From NCBI RefSeq assembly GCF_030732845.1, contig NZ_JASHKA010000005.1, positions 269,271-333,270 on the forward strand: a stretch of 64,000 bases of DNA. Direction: 5' to 3'. Of this stretch, positions 45,397 through 54,433 are shown piece after piece. The notes beneath the pieces were generated by a model, which ran no database searches, had not been told where the DNA came from, and saw only the letters and a list, made by a program, of their open reading frames with translations. This stretch comes from Roseibium sp. MMSF_3544 (GTDB lineage: Bacteria; Pseudomonadota; Alphaproteobacteria; Rhizobiales; Stappiaceae). Numbering within the stretch: the first letter of the stretch is position 1; the number at the start of each line of letters is the position of its first letter. The position numbers and the translations under genes are program-made.

Positions 45397-46895
45397 GACG
45401 CTGCCTCCAAACCGGCGAGGCAGATGTATTTCAGCTCCGTCCAGTCCTCCATGCCGTATTTCGACCCTTCACGGCCAATCCCGCTTTCCTTGACGCCGCC
45501 AAAGGGGGCGACTTCGGTTGAGATCAATCCCGTGTTGACGCCAACAATTCCGGTTTTCAGCGCATCGGCGACGCGAAATATCCGTCCGACGTCACGGCTG
45601 TAGAAAAAACCGGCCAGTCCGTATGGCGTGTCGTTCGCCATCTCGATGGCCTCTTCCTCGTTTTTGAAACGGGTGATCGCGGCGACCGGACCGAAAACCT
45701 CTTCGTGCGAAATGTCCATTGCCGGCGTAACGCCCGTCATGACTGTGGGCTGATAGTAGGTTCCACCGGCTGTGTGCCGCTGACCGCCAACACGGATTTC
45801 CGCGCCCTTGTTGCTTGCGTCCGTCACCAGGCGTTCGACCTTCGCCAGGCCGCGATCATCGATCAACGGCCCTTGAGCGACGTTTCGTTCAAGACCGTGA
45901 CCGACTTGAATGCCTTCGGCCCTTGCACACAGCGCTTCAACGAAAGCGTCATGTATTCCGTCCTGAACAAAGATGCGGTTTGCCGCGATACAGGTTTGGC
46001 CAGAGTTGCGGAACTTGCAGATGTGCGCGCCTTCAAGAGCAGCTTCCAGATCGGCATCATCAAAGACGATAAAGGCGGCGTTGCCCCCGAGTTCAAGGCT
46101 CACTTTCGTTAGGTCACTGGCACAGTCACGCATCAGTTGTTTGCCGACCGCCGTGGACCCCGTAAACCCGATCTTGCGCACAAGCGGACTATCGATCAGC
46201 GCTTTGCCGATCAAGGGCGCTTCGTCGCGACCACCCGTTATGACATTAAAGACACCTGCGGGCACACCCACCTGGTCCCCAAGCGCTGCGATCGCCAAAG
46301 CGGACAGGGGAGTGGCTTCGGCTGGTTTCAAAACCATGCAGTTGCCTGCAGCAAGGGCAGGCGCTGCTTTTCGGGTCACCATTGCTGACGGGAAGTTCCA
46401 GGGCGTAATGCCGCCAACGACACCAAGCGCGTTCCGCGTGACCAGGATGCGCGCATCCGTGCGGTGCGGCGGAATGATGTCGCCGTAAAGTCTGCGGCCT
46501 TCTTCGGCGAACCAGCTGAAAAAGCTCGCCGCATACTCGATCTCGACAAGGGATTCGCTCAACGGTTTGCCTTGCTCAAGGGTCAGCAGGCTTGCCAGTT
46601 CATCAGCGTTGGCGCGCATCGCGCCAGCCCAGGCATGCAGCACGTTTGCCCTGTCTGCTGCGGTCCGGCCGCTCCAGTCCTTGAACGCGGCTTGCGCAGC
46701 CGCAATTGCAGCGTCGGTCTCCGCACCGCCCATGCGCGGCACGCTCGCCAGCGTTTCGCCGGTCGCAGGATCTGTCACATCAAGACGCTCACCGGCATCC
46801 GCGGAGATCCATTGTCCGCCCACATAGCAGTCGGAGTTCAAGAATTCTGGCAATCGGGCCAAGGCCGTTTCCTCATCGTTCGTGTGCGTAAGCAC
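45393..46895 (-). CDS. NAD(P)-dependent succinate-semialdehyde dehydrogenase-like aldehyde dehydrogenase
   Basis: 500 residues; start GTG 46895 gives the expected length, although no clear ribosome site precedes it. Motifs: ITPWNFPSAMVTRKAAPALAAGNCMVLKPAEATPLSA, GFTGSTAVGKQLM, the general base in SLELGGNAAFIVF and the nucleophile in FRNSGQTCIAANR. The close match to GabD-type sequences suggests succinate or related semialdehydes, but the operon context allows other aldehydes. First gene of the eight-gene operon and divergent from an AraC regulator whose start is 110 bases away. Confidence 0.9.
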   Translation of the reverse strand: MLTHTNDEETALARLPEFLNSDCYVGGQWISADAGERLDVTDPATGETLASVPRMGGAETDAAIAAAQAAFKDWSGRTAADRANVLHAWAGAMRANADELASLLTLEQGKPLSESLVEIEYAASFFSWFAEEGRRLYGDIIPPHRTDARILVTRNALGVVGGITPWNFPSAMVTRKAAPALAAGNCMVLKPAEATPLSALAIAALGDQVGVPAGVFNVITGGRDEAPLIGKALIDSPLVRKIGFTGSTAVGKQLMRDCASDLTKVSLELGGNAAFIVFDDADLEAALEGAHICKFRNSGQTCIAANRIFVQDGIHDAFVEALCARAEGIQVGHGLERNVAQGPLIDDRGLAKVERLVTDASNKGAEIRVGGQRHTAGGTYYQPTVMTGVTPAMDISHEEVFGPVAAITRFKNEEEAIEMANDTPYGLAGFFYSRDVGRIFRVADALKTGIVGVNTGLISTEVAPFGGVKESGIGREGSKYGMEDWTELKYICLAGLEAAS

Positions 46896-47004
46896 TTGTT
46901 TGTTGAACGCAGGATGGCACGGGCCTGATCAGTGGTCTTTGCCCCGGTTTCGTGCTATTTACCTTTTTGTCCGATTTTTTGGTGGTAACGGCCGAAGGGA
47001 TACC

Positions 47005-47853
47005 GTGGCTGACGCATTGGGGATCGCCGTAGGAGCGTTTGGGCGTGTCGCATTGTTGTCAGCGACCGAACCGGTGCAGGATCACGCCCATTCTCAGGTG
47101 CACGCTCTGATCAAGATTTCGGGCCCTGACACGACCTACAGCGTCGATGGTGAGGAAGCCAAGCTCACAGACACACAAATCGTCTTGGTCAATCCCTGGG
47201 TTGTTCATTCAAACAAACGACCAGCGGGCACTGAGCCGACGGTCCTGCTGGCGCTTTACGTCGACACCTTGTGGTTTGGAGAGCATGGCAATCAAATCCT
47301 GGCCGGGTTCAAAAATCTGCCATTTGCCAGGACCGCGGTGACGGCCAGCCCCCAACTGCAGGAACAAGCGGCCGGGCTTGCCGATCAATTGATGGACATG
47401 CATAGCGACGAAGAAGAGTTCGATACGCTGTTGCGAGATCTGGTCTGGTCGGTGCTTCAGTGTTCGAAGACGGACGTGATGTCGGAGCAAAGCACCAATC
47501 GCTCCTTTGTCAGCGATCACCGTATTCGCAAGGCCGTCAAGGCGTTTCGTCAGGACCCTTCCAAGGAACTGGACCTGAACGAAGTCGCTCGCAGCGTGGG
47601 TTTGTCACGATCACAGTTCTACGCGCGATTCCGCCAATGCACTGGTCTGTCCCCGCGGACATACCTGGACACTTTGTGCTGTGAACGCGCATCGCATCTG
47701 CTCAGCGACCCCGGCATCACCATCGCAGAAATATCCGAACGCCTGGGCTTTTCCGCCCAAGGGCATTTTACGAGGTTCTTCAAATCCAAAACGGGTGTGT
47801 CCCCAAACAGCTTTCGGATGGGACACATAGAGGTTGGACGTGTGCTGATCTAG
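47005..47853 (+). CDS. AraC-family transcriptional regulator
   Basis: 282 residues from GTG 47005, which follows AAGGGA at good spacing; the open frame upstream to 46882 would overlap the divergent dehydrogenase. The N-terminal domain resembles a cupin-type ligand pocket (HAHSQVHALIKISG, VLVNPWVVHSN). The C-terminal tandem HTH is LNEVARSVGLSRSQFYARFRQCTGLSPRTYLDTLCCERASHLLSDPGITIAEISERLGFSAQGHFTRFFKSKTGVSP. It is the likely activator of the divergent TRAP/ThDP operon. Confidence 0.92.
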   Translation: MADALGIAVGAFGRVALLSATEPVQDHAHSQVHALIKISGPDTTYSVDGEEAKLTDTQIVLVNPWVVHSNKRPAGTEPTVLLALYVDTLWFGEHGNQILAGFKNLPFARTAVTASPQLQEQAAGLADQLMDMHSDEEEFDTLLRDLVWSVLQCSKTDVMSEQSTNRSFVSDHRIRKAVKAFRQDPSKELDLNEVARSVGLSRSQFYARFRQCTGLSPRTYLDTLCCERASHLLSDPGITIAEISERLGFSAQGHFTRFFKSKTGVSPNSFRMGHIEVGRVLI

Positions 47854-48163
47854 GGCTTTCCGATAAGGCTATGGATTCAAATTTAAACAACAAGCTGGCA
47901 TTCGGACATTCAAATCCGGCTCAGTTTGACCTTTAGGCGCAGCTAACACGTTTTCTGCATTAGGTCGAAAGTGAGCGCCTAGACGCTCGCAGACTTTGCT
48001 TCTTGAAAAAATGGCGGTGAGGGTGTCCGCCATTCGGTTGTTTCAATTCGTGTCATTCAGAGAAAAATAGCTAACTCCGTCAGAGAGTTACTTTGGATCG
48101 ATGAATTATGTTGTCACCGTTCGTATCATTCGTTAGCATCTTTATTGATGGGTGTAAAAACGG
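47854..48163. other. Chromosome-island junction region
   Basis: 310 bases before the integrase. It contains the 7-pair inverted repeat ATGGCGG / CCGCCAT (48011-48033) and a second one TAACTC / GAGTTA (48072-48090). The first overlaps a stretch resembling a tRNA 3' terminus and may be the left attachment site. No gene seen. Confidence 0.45.
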
Positions 48164-49471
48164 GTGAAAAGGTTGCCACGCAAAGCTCGAGAACTGTCCG
48201 CCATTGAAGTCAAACGACTTAGACATGATGGCACCAACGGAAACAAACTTCATTTTGTCGGTGGAGTCTCGGGGCTCGCATTACAACTTCTGCCAACAGG
48301 CGGAAAAACCTGGATTTTGCGAACAACCATAGGGAATAAGCGGCGAGACGTAGGGCTTGGTGGCTATCCCGAGATATCGTTGTCGGTTGCGCGCGAACGC
48401 GCTCGCGAGACAAAGAATCTCGTTCGGCAAGGTGTCGATCCGATCGAACATCGACGGGAACTGAAGTCGGGGTTAATCGCTGCACAAAAAAGAAACCTGG
48501 CTTTCTCGGAGGCCGTACAACGATACCTTGAGGCGAAAGCATCGGAGCTGAAGAACCAGAAACACAAAGAGCAATGGGCGAGTACTCTCAAAAAATATGC
48601 AGAACCAGAACTGGGTCATTTGCTTGTCTCTGACATCACAACACAGGACATTTTGAGAACGCTTCAGCCCATCTGGCACAATAAGACCGAGACAGCTTCT
48701 CGCCTAAGAGGAAGGATCGAAGCTGTCATTTCCTGGGCAACTGTTGCTGGCCACCGCAGTGGTGATAACCCTGCAAGGTGGGCAGGTAACCTTAAGGAAT
48801 TGCTCCCGTCGCCTCGAAAAATTGCGAAGTCCGGTCATTGGCCGGCCCTAGACATCGGTGATGTGTCTGCTTGGTTTGCAAAACTGAGAGAAATGGATGG
48901 CATGGGAGCACGCGCACTAGAGTTTCTAACGCTCTGTGCATCAAGATCCGGTGAAGTGCGTGACGCGACCTGGCAAGAGATCAATCTTGAAAAACGTTTA
49001 TGGGTCGTTCCCCCAAACCGCATGAAAAGTGGCCGCGAACACCGCGTGCCGCTGACTGACGAAGCGCTTAAGCTACTTGAAGCCCTGCCAAGACTTGAAA
49101 ACTCTCACTTCGTTTTTCATTCCGCTAGAGGCGGAGTACTGTCTGACATGTCGGTATCCGCCGTGATGCGCCGCATGCAGGAAAACGCGTTGGTTCAGGG
49201 CCAAGTTGGGTGGCTTGATCCCAAAAGCGGAAGGCCCGCAGTTCCGCATGGGCTTAGGTCCACCTTCAGAGATTGGGCGGCAGAAAATGGATATCCAAGA
49301 GAGATTGCAGAGATTGCTCTTGCCCACGCCGTCGGCAGTGAGGTGGAACGTGCTTACCGTAGGTCGGATTTGATCAAACGACGACGATCGATGATGAACA
49401 GTTGGGCAAACTTTTTGTCGACCGGCCGAACCTCTAACATTCACTCGCTTGAAATCGCGAAAAATGCCTGA
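48164..49471 (+). CDS. P4-type tyrosine recombinase (integrase)
   Basis: 435 residues. N-terminal arm-binding DUF4102-like domain: RELSAIEVKRLRHDGTNGNKLHFVGGVSGLALQLLPTGGKTWILRTTIGNKRRDVGLGGYPEISLSVARERA. Catalytic residues are seen as Arg in LCASRSGEVRDATWQEI, His-x-x-Arg in PHGLRSTFRDWAAENG, His in IALAHAVG and Tyr in VERAYRRSDL. Such integrases insert islands into tRNA 3' ends. Base composition is lower in GC than the chromosomal genes to the left. The following gene overlaps its stop by eight bases. Confidence 0.95.
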   Translation: MKRLPRKARELSAIEVKRLRHDGTNGNKLHFVGGVSGLALQLLPTGGKTWILRTTIGNKRRDVGLGGYPEISLSVARERARETKNLVRQGVDPIEHRRELKSGLIAAQKRNLAFSEAVQRYLEAKASELKNQKHKEQWASTLKKYAEPELGHLLVSDITTQDILRTLQPIWHNKTETASRLRGRIEAVISWATVAGHRSGDNPARWAGNLKELLPSPRKIAKSGHWPALDIGDVSAWFAKLREMDGMGARALEFLTLCASRSGEVRDATWQEINLEKRLWVVPPNRMKSGREHRVPLTDEALKLLEALPRLENSHFVFHSARGGVLSDMSVSAVMRRMQENALVQGQVGWLDPKSGRPAVPHGLRSTFRDWAAENGYPREIAEIALAHAVGSEVERAYRRSDLIKRRRSMMNSWANFLSTGRTSNIHSLEIAKNA

Positions 49472-50273
49472 CAAGAAAAACCCTTTCCCGCGAGATGTTG
49501 TCGACCCATTTGAACAGTTTTTGGAAGAAGGGGGAGATTGGAACCCTGCCATGCCACCGTCTCAAGTCTGGGGAGTTTGGGAAGTCGTAAAAGCACACTT
49601 TCCGAAAGTCGAACCTGAAACGATCTGTTACAAAATCTATTCTGCAGCAGAACTCGTTGAAGAATGTGATGCCGACATTTGCCAGGCATGTTCAGAAATA
49701 GCTGTGTTTGAATCTGAAAAAGTCGGCGAGTCAATTGAACTAAGCCGTAGCTTTCCGAACGTTTGGGGGGCGGCAAACATCTTTCGCAAGAAGCGGGCTG
49801 CTATCGAGTCTGGCGACGCATCGAAATGGCGTTTTGCGGCCAATAATACAAATCGAAGGATGGATATGATCGAACTGGCCGCAGAAAATGACCTCGCTAA
49901 AGAAAGAGACATCACACTTGCTGACGCCCTCATAGAAGCTATCGGACCAACCGAAGATTCTCTTCAGAAAAACAGCGAGTTTTGGACACAAAAAACTGAG
50001 GAGATAGAGGTCGCGCTGAACCGATTGAAAAAGGGTGGACGTCAGACGAATTTGCATAGAGATGAAGCGGTTCGCGCCGCAGTTGAGTTATGGGAAACAC
50101 TCACTGGCCATAAGGCAACCCAACCTGCCCACGAACTCGCCACTTCAGAGAGAAAGACATCCATGACTTCTTTCGTGCAGGACGTCATTGCGATTTACAA
50201 AGACTACGGAATGTCAGGTGCAGTTTCGATAAACTCTGGTGCCTATTGGAGACGCATCCTGAAAAATCGTTAG
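49464..50273 (+). CDS. Hypothetical protein coupled to the integrase
   Basis: 269 residues if ATG 49464 is used (TTG 49449 is the other choice). The product is acidic and mostly helical, with WNPAMPPSQVWGVWEVVKAHFPKVEPETICYKIYSAAELVEECDADICQACSEIAVFESEKVG early and a basic helix LNRLKKGGRQTNLHRDEAVRAAVELWETLTGHKATQ later. The last part resembles segments of island-borne proteins next to P4-like integrases. No catalytic motif is recognised. The overlap with int suggests cotranscription. Confidence 0.7.
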   Translation: MPDKKNPFPRDVVDPFEQFLEEGGDWNPAMPPSQVWGVWEVVKAHFPKVEPETICYKIYSAAELVEECDADICQACSEIAVFESEKVGESIELSRSFPNVWGAANIFRKKRAAIESGDASKWRFAANNTNRRMDMIELAAENDLAKERDITLADALIEAIGPTEDSLQKNSEFWTQKTEEIEVALNRLKKGGRQTNLHRDEAVRAAVELWETLTGHKATQPAHELATSERKTSMTSFVQDVIAIYKDYGMSGAVSINSGAYWRRILKNR

Positions 50274-50387
50274 ATTTTTCCAATTTTTGGGGTTTCAAAA
50301 CTAGCATTTTCCAAAGTTTGAGGTTTCTGGGGCGGGCTTCATACGTTCTTTGCTGCATGGTGTCTTCATCTGAAGTTGGAGTTTCAA

Positions 50388-50567
50388 ATGAAGACAGATA
50401 CCTATTTGTCCGACGTGGACTTATCCAAGCGTTGGGGCGTTGCGCGCCCGACGGTATGGCGCTGGCATAGGGAAGACAAATCGTTTCCCCGTTGCGTAAA
50501 ACTAACCGCCGGCTGCACGCGATGGCGACTTTCCGAAATCGTGACCTGGGAAACATCAAAGACCTAA
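50388..50567 (+). CDS. AlpA-like small helix-turn-helix protein (excisionase/regulator)
   Basis: 59 residues from ATG 50388 with GGAG upstream. The sequence YLSDVDLSKRWGVARPTVWRWHREDKSFPRCVKLTAGCTRWRLSEIVTWETSKT is a MerR/AlpA-type winged helix (phage AlpA family). These proteins regulate the integrase or act as excision factors in P4-like islands. Together with the integrase it marks this segment as a mobile island. Confidence 0.85.
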   Translation: MKTDTYLSDVDLSKRWGVARPTVWRWHREDKSFPRCVKLTAGCTRWRLSEIVTWETSKT

Positions 50568-52541
50568 CGAACATTAGGGTATTGAATCTGAAATCCCATC
50601 TCTGAATTTATTGAACTGCCGCCTATTTTTCGCGAACGAGGGAGGCGCAGTCAATCCCGAAAACATTCCTGGCTGCCATCTGTAGCCAGGTCTTAAAGTA
50701 GGGAGGGGTCGGTTGAATGACGGTAGCCCTCCCGGCGCACTTACGTGTGCCTTCGTCGTACTGTGGGGCGCTGCAAACGACGAACCCTGGTTCTAGAGCT
50801 CCGAGGGGTGCAGCCGCGAGATGACAGGTCTCAGCGAAATAGTAGGGAGCAACTTTACGGCCCTGTTCGGCACGTAAAGACCCATTGCGGCGGCCCGGCT
50901 CCGACGGACAAGATCGCTTTTGGGTATAGAGACAAAGCCTCATTGGTGGGGCTTTGCTCGTTCTATACCCAAAACAACGACCCCCACCAACAGACAAGAA
51001 CTTATAAGACGAAAAGGAATAAACTGACTCACATAAACACTTTAGCATCGAGATTATTTGCTTTGCGAGATTTGAATTGCGCGCCATGCCAAACAGTTTT
51101 TGTCCTATCGCTTGTCTCCAATGGGTGCTCGACCAAACGAAGAAGAATTACACCGCGAGGCGTGGAAATATAGGGGATGCTATCAAACATGTGTTGTGAC
51201 TGATAACGCTTGTGCATTCGGTCCCGACCGCGCTGGAGCGCGTAGCAATAACCTCCCTGGGCTCAAACAAAGTTGACCATTGTCGAGCATCTTGGGCAGC
51301 AGCCAGTGCGTTGCAGAATTTGCCTCCTGGATATCTGACCCGCATGGTCAAATCGCGTGGGCAGGGACGCCGAGCTCCCCAGCGCAGGAAGAACCAATGT
51401 TCTTTAAAAATCACGAAGGCCCCGGATTCAGTCTTAACGTGCATCGATTTTTGAGCGCGGTATAGCAGACCCAGCACAGGCGTTTTCTGCAACATCCTAC
51501 CCACCCACCGCGGGGCAGCGGCAGCGCAGTATTTCAGTGTGTTACGATCAACGGAAATCGCATTTCCGATTCCGATAAAAAACAGAAGCGCTTACGCAAG
51601 CAGTAAGGAAAGGCGCAAGATTTCAATAATTTGATGTGTGCAAAAGTAACGAGCATAATAACAATTTGGGAAGCGGTGACATTAAGGACTGAAGATTACT
51701 TCGCGCTATCACCGTTGTTCCGGCAGCGGGTCGTGCTTGGCCGTTTTTCATTTGGAAGCTCCTGCTGTTCGCTTTGCGTGCAAAATACTTTTTTTTGAGA
51801 CTACTCGTGACCGACTAAGGTCCTTGCTCTACCCGACATGTCCAAAATCTCTTCCAGCATGGCGTCGGTTTATGCCTATTTCTCGAGGAATTTATCGTGT
51901 TGGCAGAAGAGAAACCTGGAAAGTAGCCGGATAGCTTGTCTCACTCATCTGGTGGCCAGGGCTATTGGTCTGGGTGCGGTAGATGCAATTCGCAAGGTGT
52001 TTGTCGAATGAAGTTTGTGATGCCATGAGAGATATGTTTCGCGCTCCATCGTTGTCGCATTTATGCTCGGTACAGTGACATTCTTCAGGAGCGATAAAAT
52101 TTACTCGTACGTTTCTTGCCTTCAATTTGATTGCGAATGTTCGGGTCATTATTTGGGCAAAGTGGAGTGTCCCGATTTCATCTGGATAGAGTGCGCCTTT
52201 GGGTCGGTTGTTTTGGAACAAACTAGGCAAATTACACCTCCAGGCGAGCATATGAACTGCGCAACGGCATGAAGGATGTGCCACAAAAGAGCAATGTTGT
52301 CCGAAATAGGTTGCTGCGCAGAAACCCAGTTTTGTTGCCTATTTAACGGCAGGTCTTTACAAGCTCTGAAAATGTCGGCTACCACTATGTCGCGGCTCTC
52401 GGCCGCACGTGTTGAGCGGTGTAGCTCATCGTTTAGCTTCTCAATTTTTAAATAGCATGTATGGCAATAAACATACTGACCTGCTCCTCTGAAATGCCTG
52501 CGTTTTGAGGAGAGTCTTTTTCCAATTGCTGGGTACAAACG
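50568..52541. other. Gene-poor decayed island DNA
   Basis: About 2 kb with only short open frames on both strands that have poor ribosome sites, biased composition and no recognisable domains. The only ordered features I see are the long hairpin at 50918-50974 and, near 52477, a possible IS3-type left end reading TGACCTGCTCCTC. Treated as non-coding or decayed. Confidence 0.6.
50918..50974. repeat. Long two-arm inverted repeat
   Basis: TTTTGGGTATAGA (50918-50930) pairs perfectly with TCTATACCCAAAA (50962-50974), and inside CAAAGCC pairs with GGCTTTG (50933-50939 with 50950-50956). The total is a 57-base hairpin with small internal bulges. No T-run on either side. It could be a terminator of both strands, a recombination site or a replication-related structure. 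Confidence 0.8.
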
Positions 52542-52858
52542 ATGAAGCGATCCAGGTTCTCCGAAGAACAGATCATTGGCATTTTGAAAGAGCAACAGAC
52601 CGGCATTTCAGTGGCGGAGCTTTGCCGTAGTAGGGTGACAACAATACGACCTTTTACAGGTGGCGCTCAAAGTATGGCGGTATAGAAGTGTCTGAGGCCA
52701 ATAGGCTTAAGGCTCTCGAAGAATAGAACGCAAAACAGAAGAAGCTGCTCGCTGAGTCGATTATTGATGTGTCGACACTTCGCGAGATACTCGGAAAAAA
52801 CTGCTGACGCCCGGTTCAAGGGCGAGTGCCGTGAACTGGGCGATCGAGACCAAGGCTC
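52542..52858 (+). pseudogene. IS3-family transposase remnant (OrfA and start of OrfB)
   Basis: Frame 1 begins MKRSRFSEEQIIGILKEQQTG then ISVAELCR, the typical OrfA start of IS3-family elements. After a frameshift near 52630 the other frame reads YRWRSKYGGIEVSEANRLKALEE, hits a stop, then continues KQKKLLAESIIDVSTLREILGKN. A third shift gives LTPGSRASAVNWAIETK, the OrfB N-terminus, which ends abruptly near 52858. At least two frameshifts, one stop and a 3' truncation make it inactive. Confidence 0.88.
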
Positions 52859-53062
52859 GCTATGATTTTTCTGATTTCGGACCTCGAATCTGAAATTGGT
52901 GGACAATTGTCAGCGTATCCATCTGAAGACGCTGCGTTATTAAAAATTTCAACCTGAAATCAAATAAATTTGGTTGCAGTTGGTTTCCAGATGTTGCTAG
53001 GGTTTAGTTAACTTATCTAGGGTTGTCGCCAGGCGACCCGGATCGGGGGCCGTGGCTACGAG

Positions 53063-53716
53063 ATGAGCGCGCGGGTACCGGTCGAGTTAAGGGATTGGGG
53101 CAAGGTGGACAGAAGCGATTCTGATCTCTCCGGTCGCATGGAAACTGCGAGCGGCGAAACGGGGACGGCTGTGCCGGTTAAAGCATCACAGGCGTCAATT
53201 CGCTCCACAACTGGAGCGGCAACAAGTGCTTCCCAAATTGTCGTCAGGCTGGCGCGTGACAACGAAGTTGATTTCGCTGCAGCGTACGGTCTGGTCAAGG
53301 ACGCACACGAAAGAACCATCTTCCAGGATATCCCGTTTTCTGATCGCAAGGCACGGGCACTTTTCGACAAGGTTGTCCGACAGCCGGATCAGCACGGGTT
53401 GTTGCTTGCAACACTCTCAAAAGAGGAAACACCTGTTGGCTTCGCGTCGCTGAATGCCGGTGAGTATTTTTTGGGTGAAGGATCACTCGTGTGCTCGGTA
53501 ACAGGGCTTTACTATGACAGCGCTCTTTCCGGGTCGATGTTGGCAGGAAAGGTGGCTCTCCGCTTGATGCAGGCGACACGGCAGTGGGCAAAAGAGCGTC
53601 AATGCAGTCATCTTATTGTTCATGTCACCAACGGCATGAGCGCCGCTCGAAGTGATCAATTCTTCCGCCGATGCGGCTTGACTACGGTAGGAGGGAACTA
53701 TGTTGACACGCTTTAG
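53063..53716 (+). CDS. GNAT-fold acetyltransferase-like protein upstream of the giant RTX gene
   Basis: 217 residues. After a 57-residue low-complexity start, a GNAT-like domain is visible: IVVRLARDNEVDFAAAYGLVKDAHERTIFQDIPFSD, GLLLATLSKEETPVGFASLNAGEYFLGEGSLVCSVTGLYYDSALSGSMLAGKVALRLMQATRQWAKERQCSHLIVHVTNG. The exact start is uncertain: ATG 53063 or ATG 53138. HlyC, which activates RTX toxins, also has a GNAT-related fold, so modification of the giant protein is possible but only inferred. It overlaps the next gene by 17 bases. Confidence 0.7.
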   Translation: MSARVPVELRDWGKVDRSDSDLSGRMETASGETGTAVPVKASQASIRSTTGAATSASQIVVRLARDNEVDFAAAYGLVKDAHERTIFQDIPFSDRKARALFDKVVRQPDQHGLLLATLSKEETPVGFASLNAGEYFLGEGSLVCSVTGLYYDSALSGSMLAGKVALRLMQATRQWAKERQCSHLIVHVTNGMSAARSDQFFRRCGLTTVGGNYVDTL

Positions 53717-54176
53717 TGTTGCACATCCGCTGTTGCAGACAATTCCCCGACCTAAAGTCTCAAGACTGGAATACCTTCGACAATCAAATGTCACACTTCC
53801 GTCCTTCAGAAAGAAATTAGGACGGAGCATTGCGAGTTCGATGATCCAACTAGACCGCCTAGGGTTGATCAATACTAAACCGGTAGGCTACGAAACGTCC
53901 ACCACGCACGGTTTTTGTTTGATTGCCCCTATCCGTGCGAATGAGCACATTCCAGTGTCAGATACGCTTATCACCCATGCTCAATTGCCGAACCTTTACC
54001 AGAGGTTGTCAGGACTGTTTCTCCAAAAAGTAGCCATGCAATCAGTTAAGGCAATGCAATTTCAATCGTTGGCGCAGAACTACGAACAAATACTATTGAA
54101 TGCGACCAATGGCAAAGACTGGATTCAGGGCTCTCTCTTTTTTCGAGGTGAGTGTTGGTCGGCTTTAACGTCCTGA
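53700..54176 (+). CDS. Hypothetical protein in the giant-RTX cluster
   Basis: 158 residues; ATG 53700 follows GGAGGG at good spacing, which supports a real gene. The sequence (LTRFSVAHPLLQTIPRPKVSRLEYLRQSNVTLPSFRKKLGRS ... HAQLPNLYQRLSGLFLQKVAMQSVKAMQFQSLAQNYEQILLN) is soluble and partly helical. I recognise no family. It overlaps the GNAT gene by 17 bases, so both are likely translated together. Confidence 0.65.
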   Translation: MLTRFSVAHPLLQTIPRPKVSRLEYLRQSNVTLPSFRKKLGRSIASSMIQLDRLGLINTKPVGYETSTTHGFCLIAPIRANEHIPVSDTLITHAQLPNLYQRLSGLFLQKVAMQSVKAMQFQSLAQNYEQILLNATNGKDWIQGSLFFRGECWSALTS

Positions 54177-54229
54177 AAGTCATGGATTTTTAGACGCCAT
54201 TGGCTCGTAAACACTGGAGGAAGTAACAT

Positions 54230-54433
54230 TTGCAATCGGCAAAGCGAACGTTACGAAAAATAGTGCTGCTACTTGCGGTAATTATTTTAATTCACTTAGT
54301 TATTTCGCTAAGCGCGTTTTTTTTCTGTCGTAGTATGATTTCATATCAATTAGATAGTACTGATCAATGTAATTTCAATCATTATATTTTGGGACAATCA
54401 TATTTTTACAATAAGGAGGACGGTTATGAGTGA
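54230..54433 (+). CDS. Small single-span membrane protein with TTG start
   Basis: 67 residues. TTG 54230 is preceded by GGAGG at nine bases, the strongest ribosome site of the region. One hydrophobic span (KIVLLLAVIILIHLVISLSAFFFCR) near residues 10-34 follows a basic start, so the N-terminus is inside and the remaining 33 residues (SMISYQLDSTDQCNFNHYILGQSYFYNKEDGYE) outside. Its stop lies 3 bases inside the ATG of the giant gene (54426-54433 overlap). Role unknown; immunity, secretion assistance or anchoring are guesses. The gene is notably AT-rich. Confidence 0.65.
   Translation: MQSAKRTLRKIVLLLAVIILIHLVISLSAFFFCRSMISYQLDSTDQCNFNHYILGQSYFYNKEDGYE

Noticed and set aside
47880..47930. TTCAAATCC-like T-loop suggesting a tRNA
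   Set aside because: No matching acceptor, anticodon or D arms could be drawn around it.
50623..51504. Several 60-155 codon frames on both strands
   Set aside because: No ribosome sites, no domains, odd composition (Cys, Arg and Ser rich), and they overlap the long hairpin; treated as non-coding.
51892..52595. Minus-strand frames of 130 and 148 codons
   Set aside because: They overlap each other and the IS3 left end, without recognisable features.
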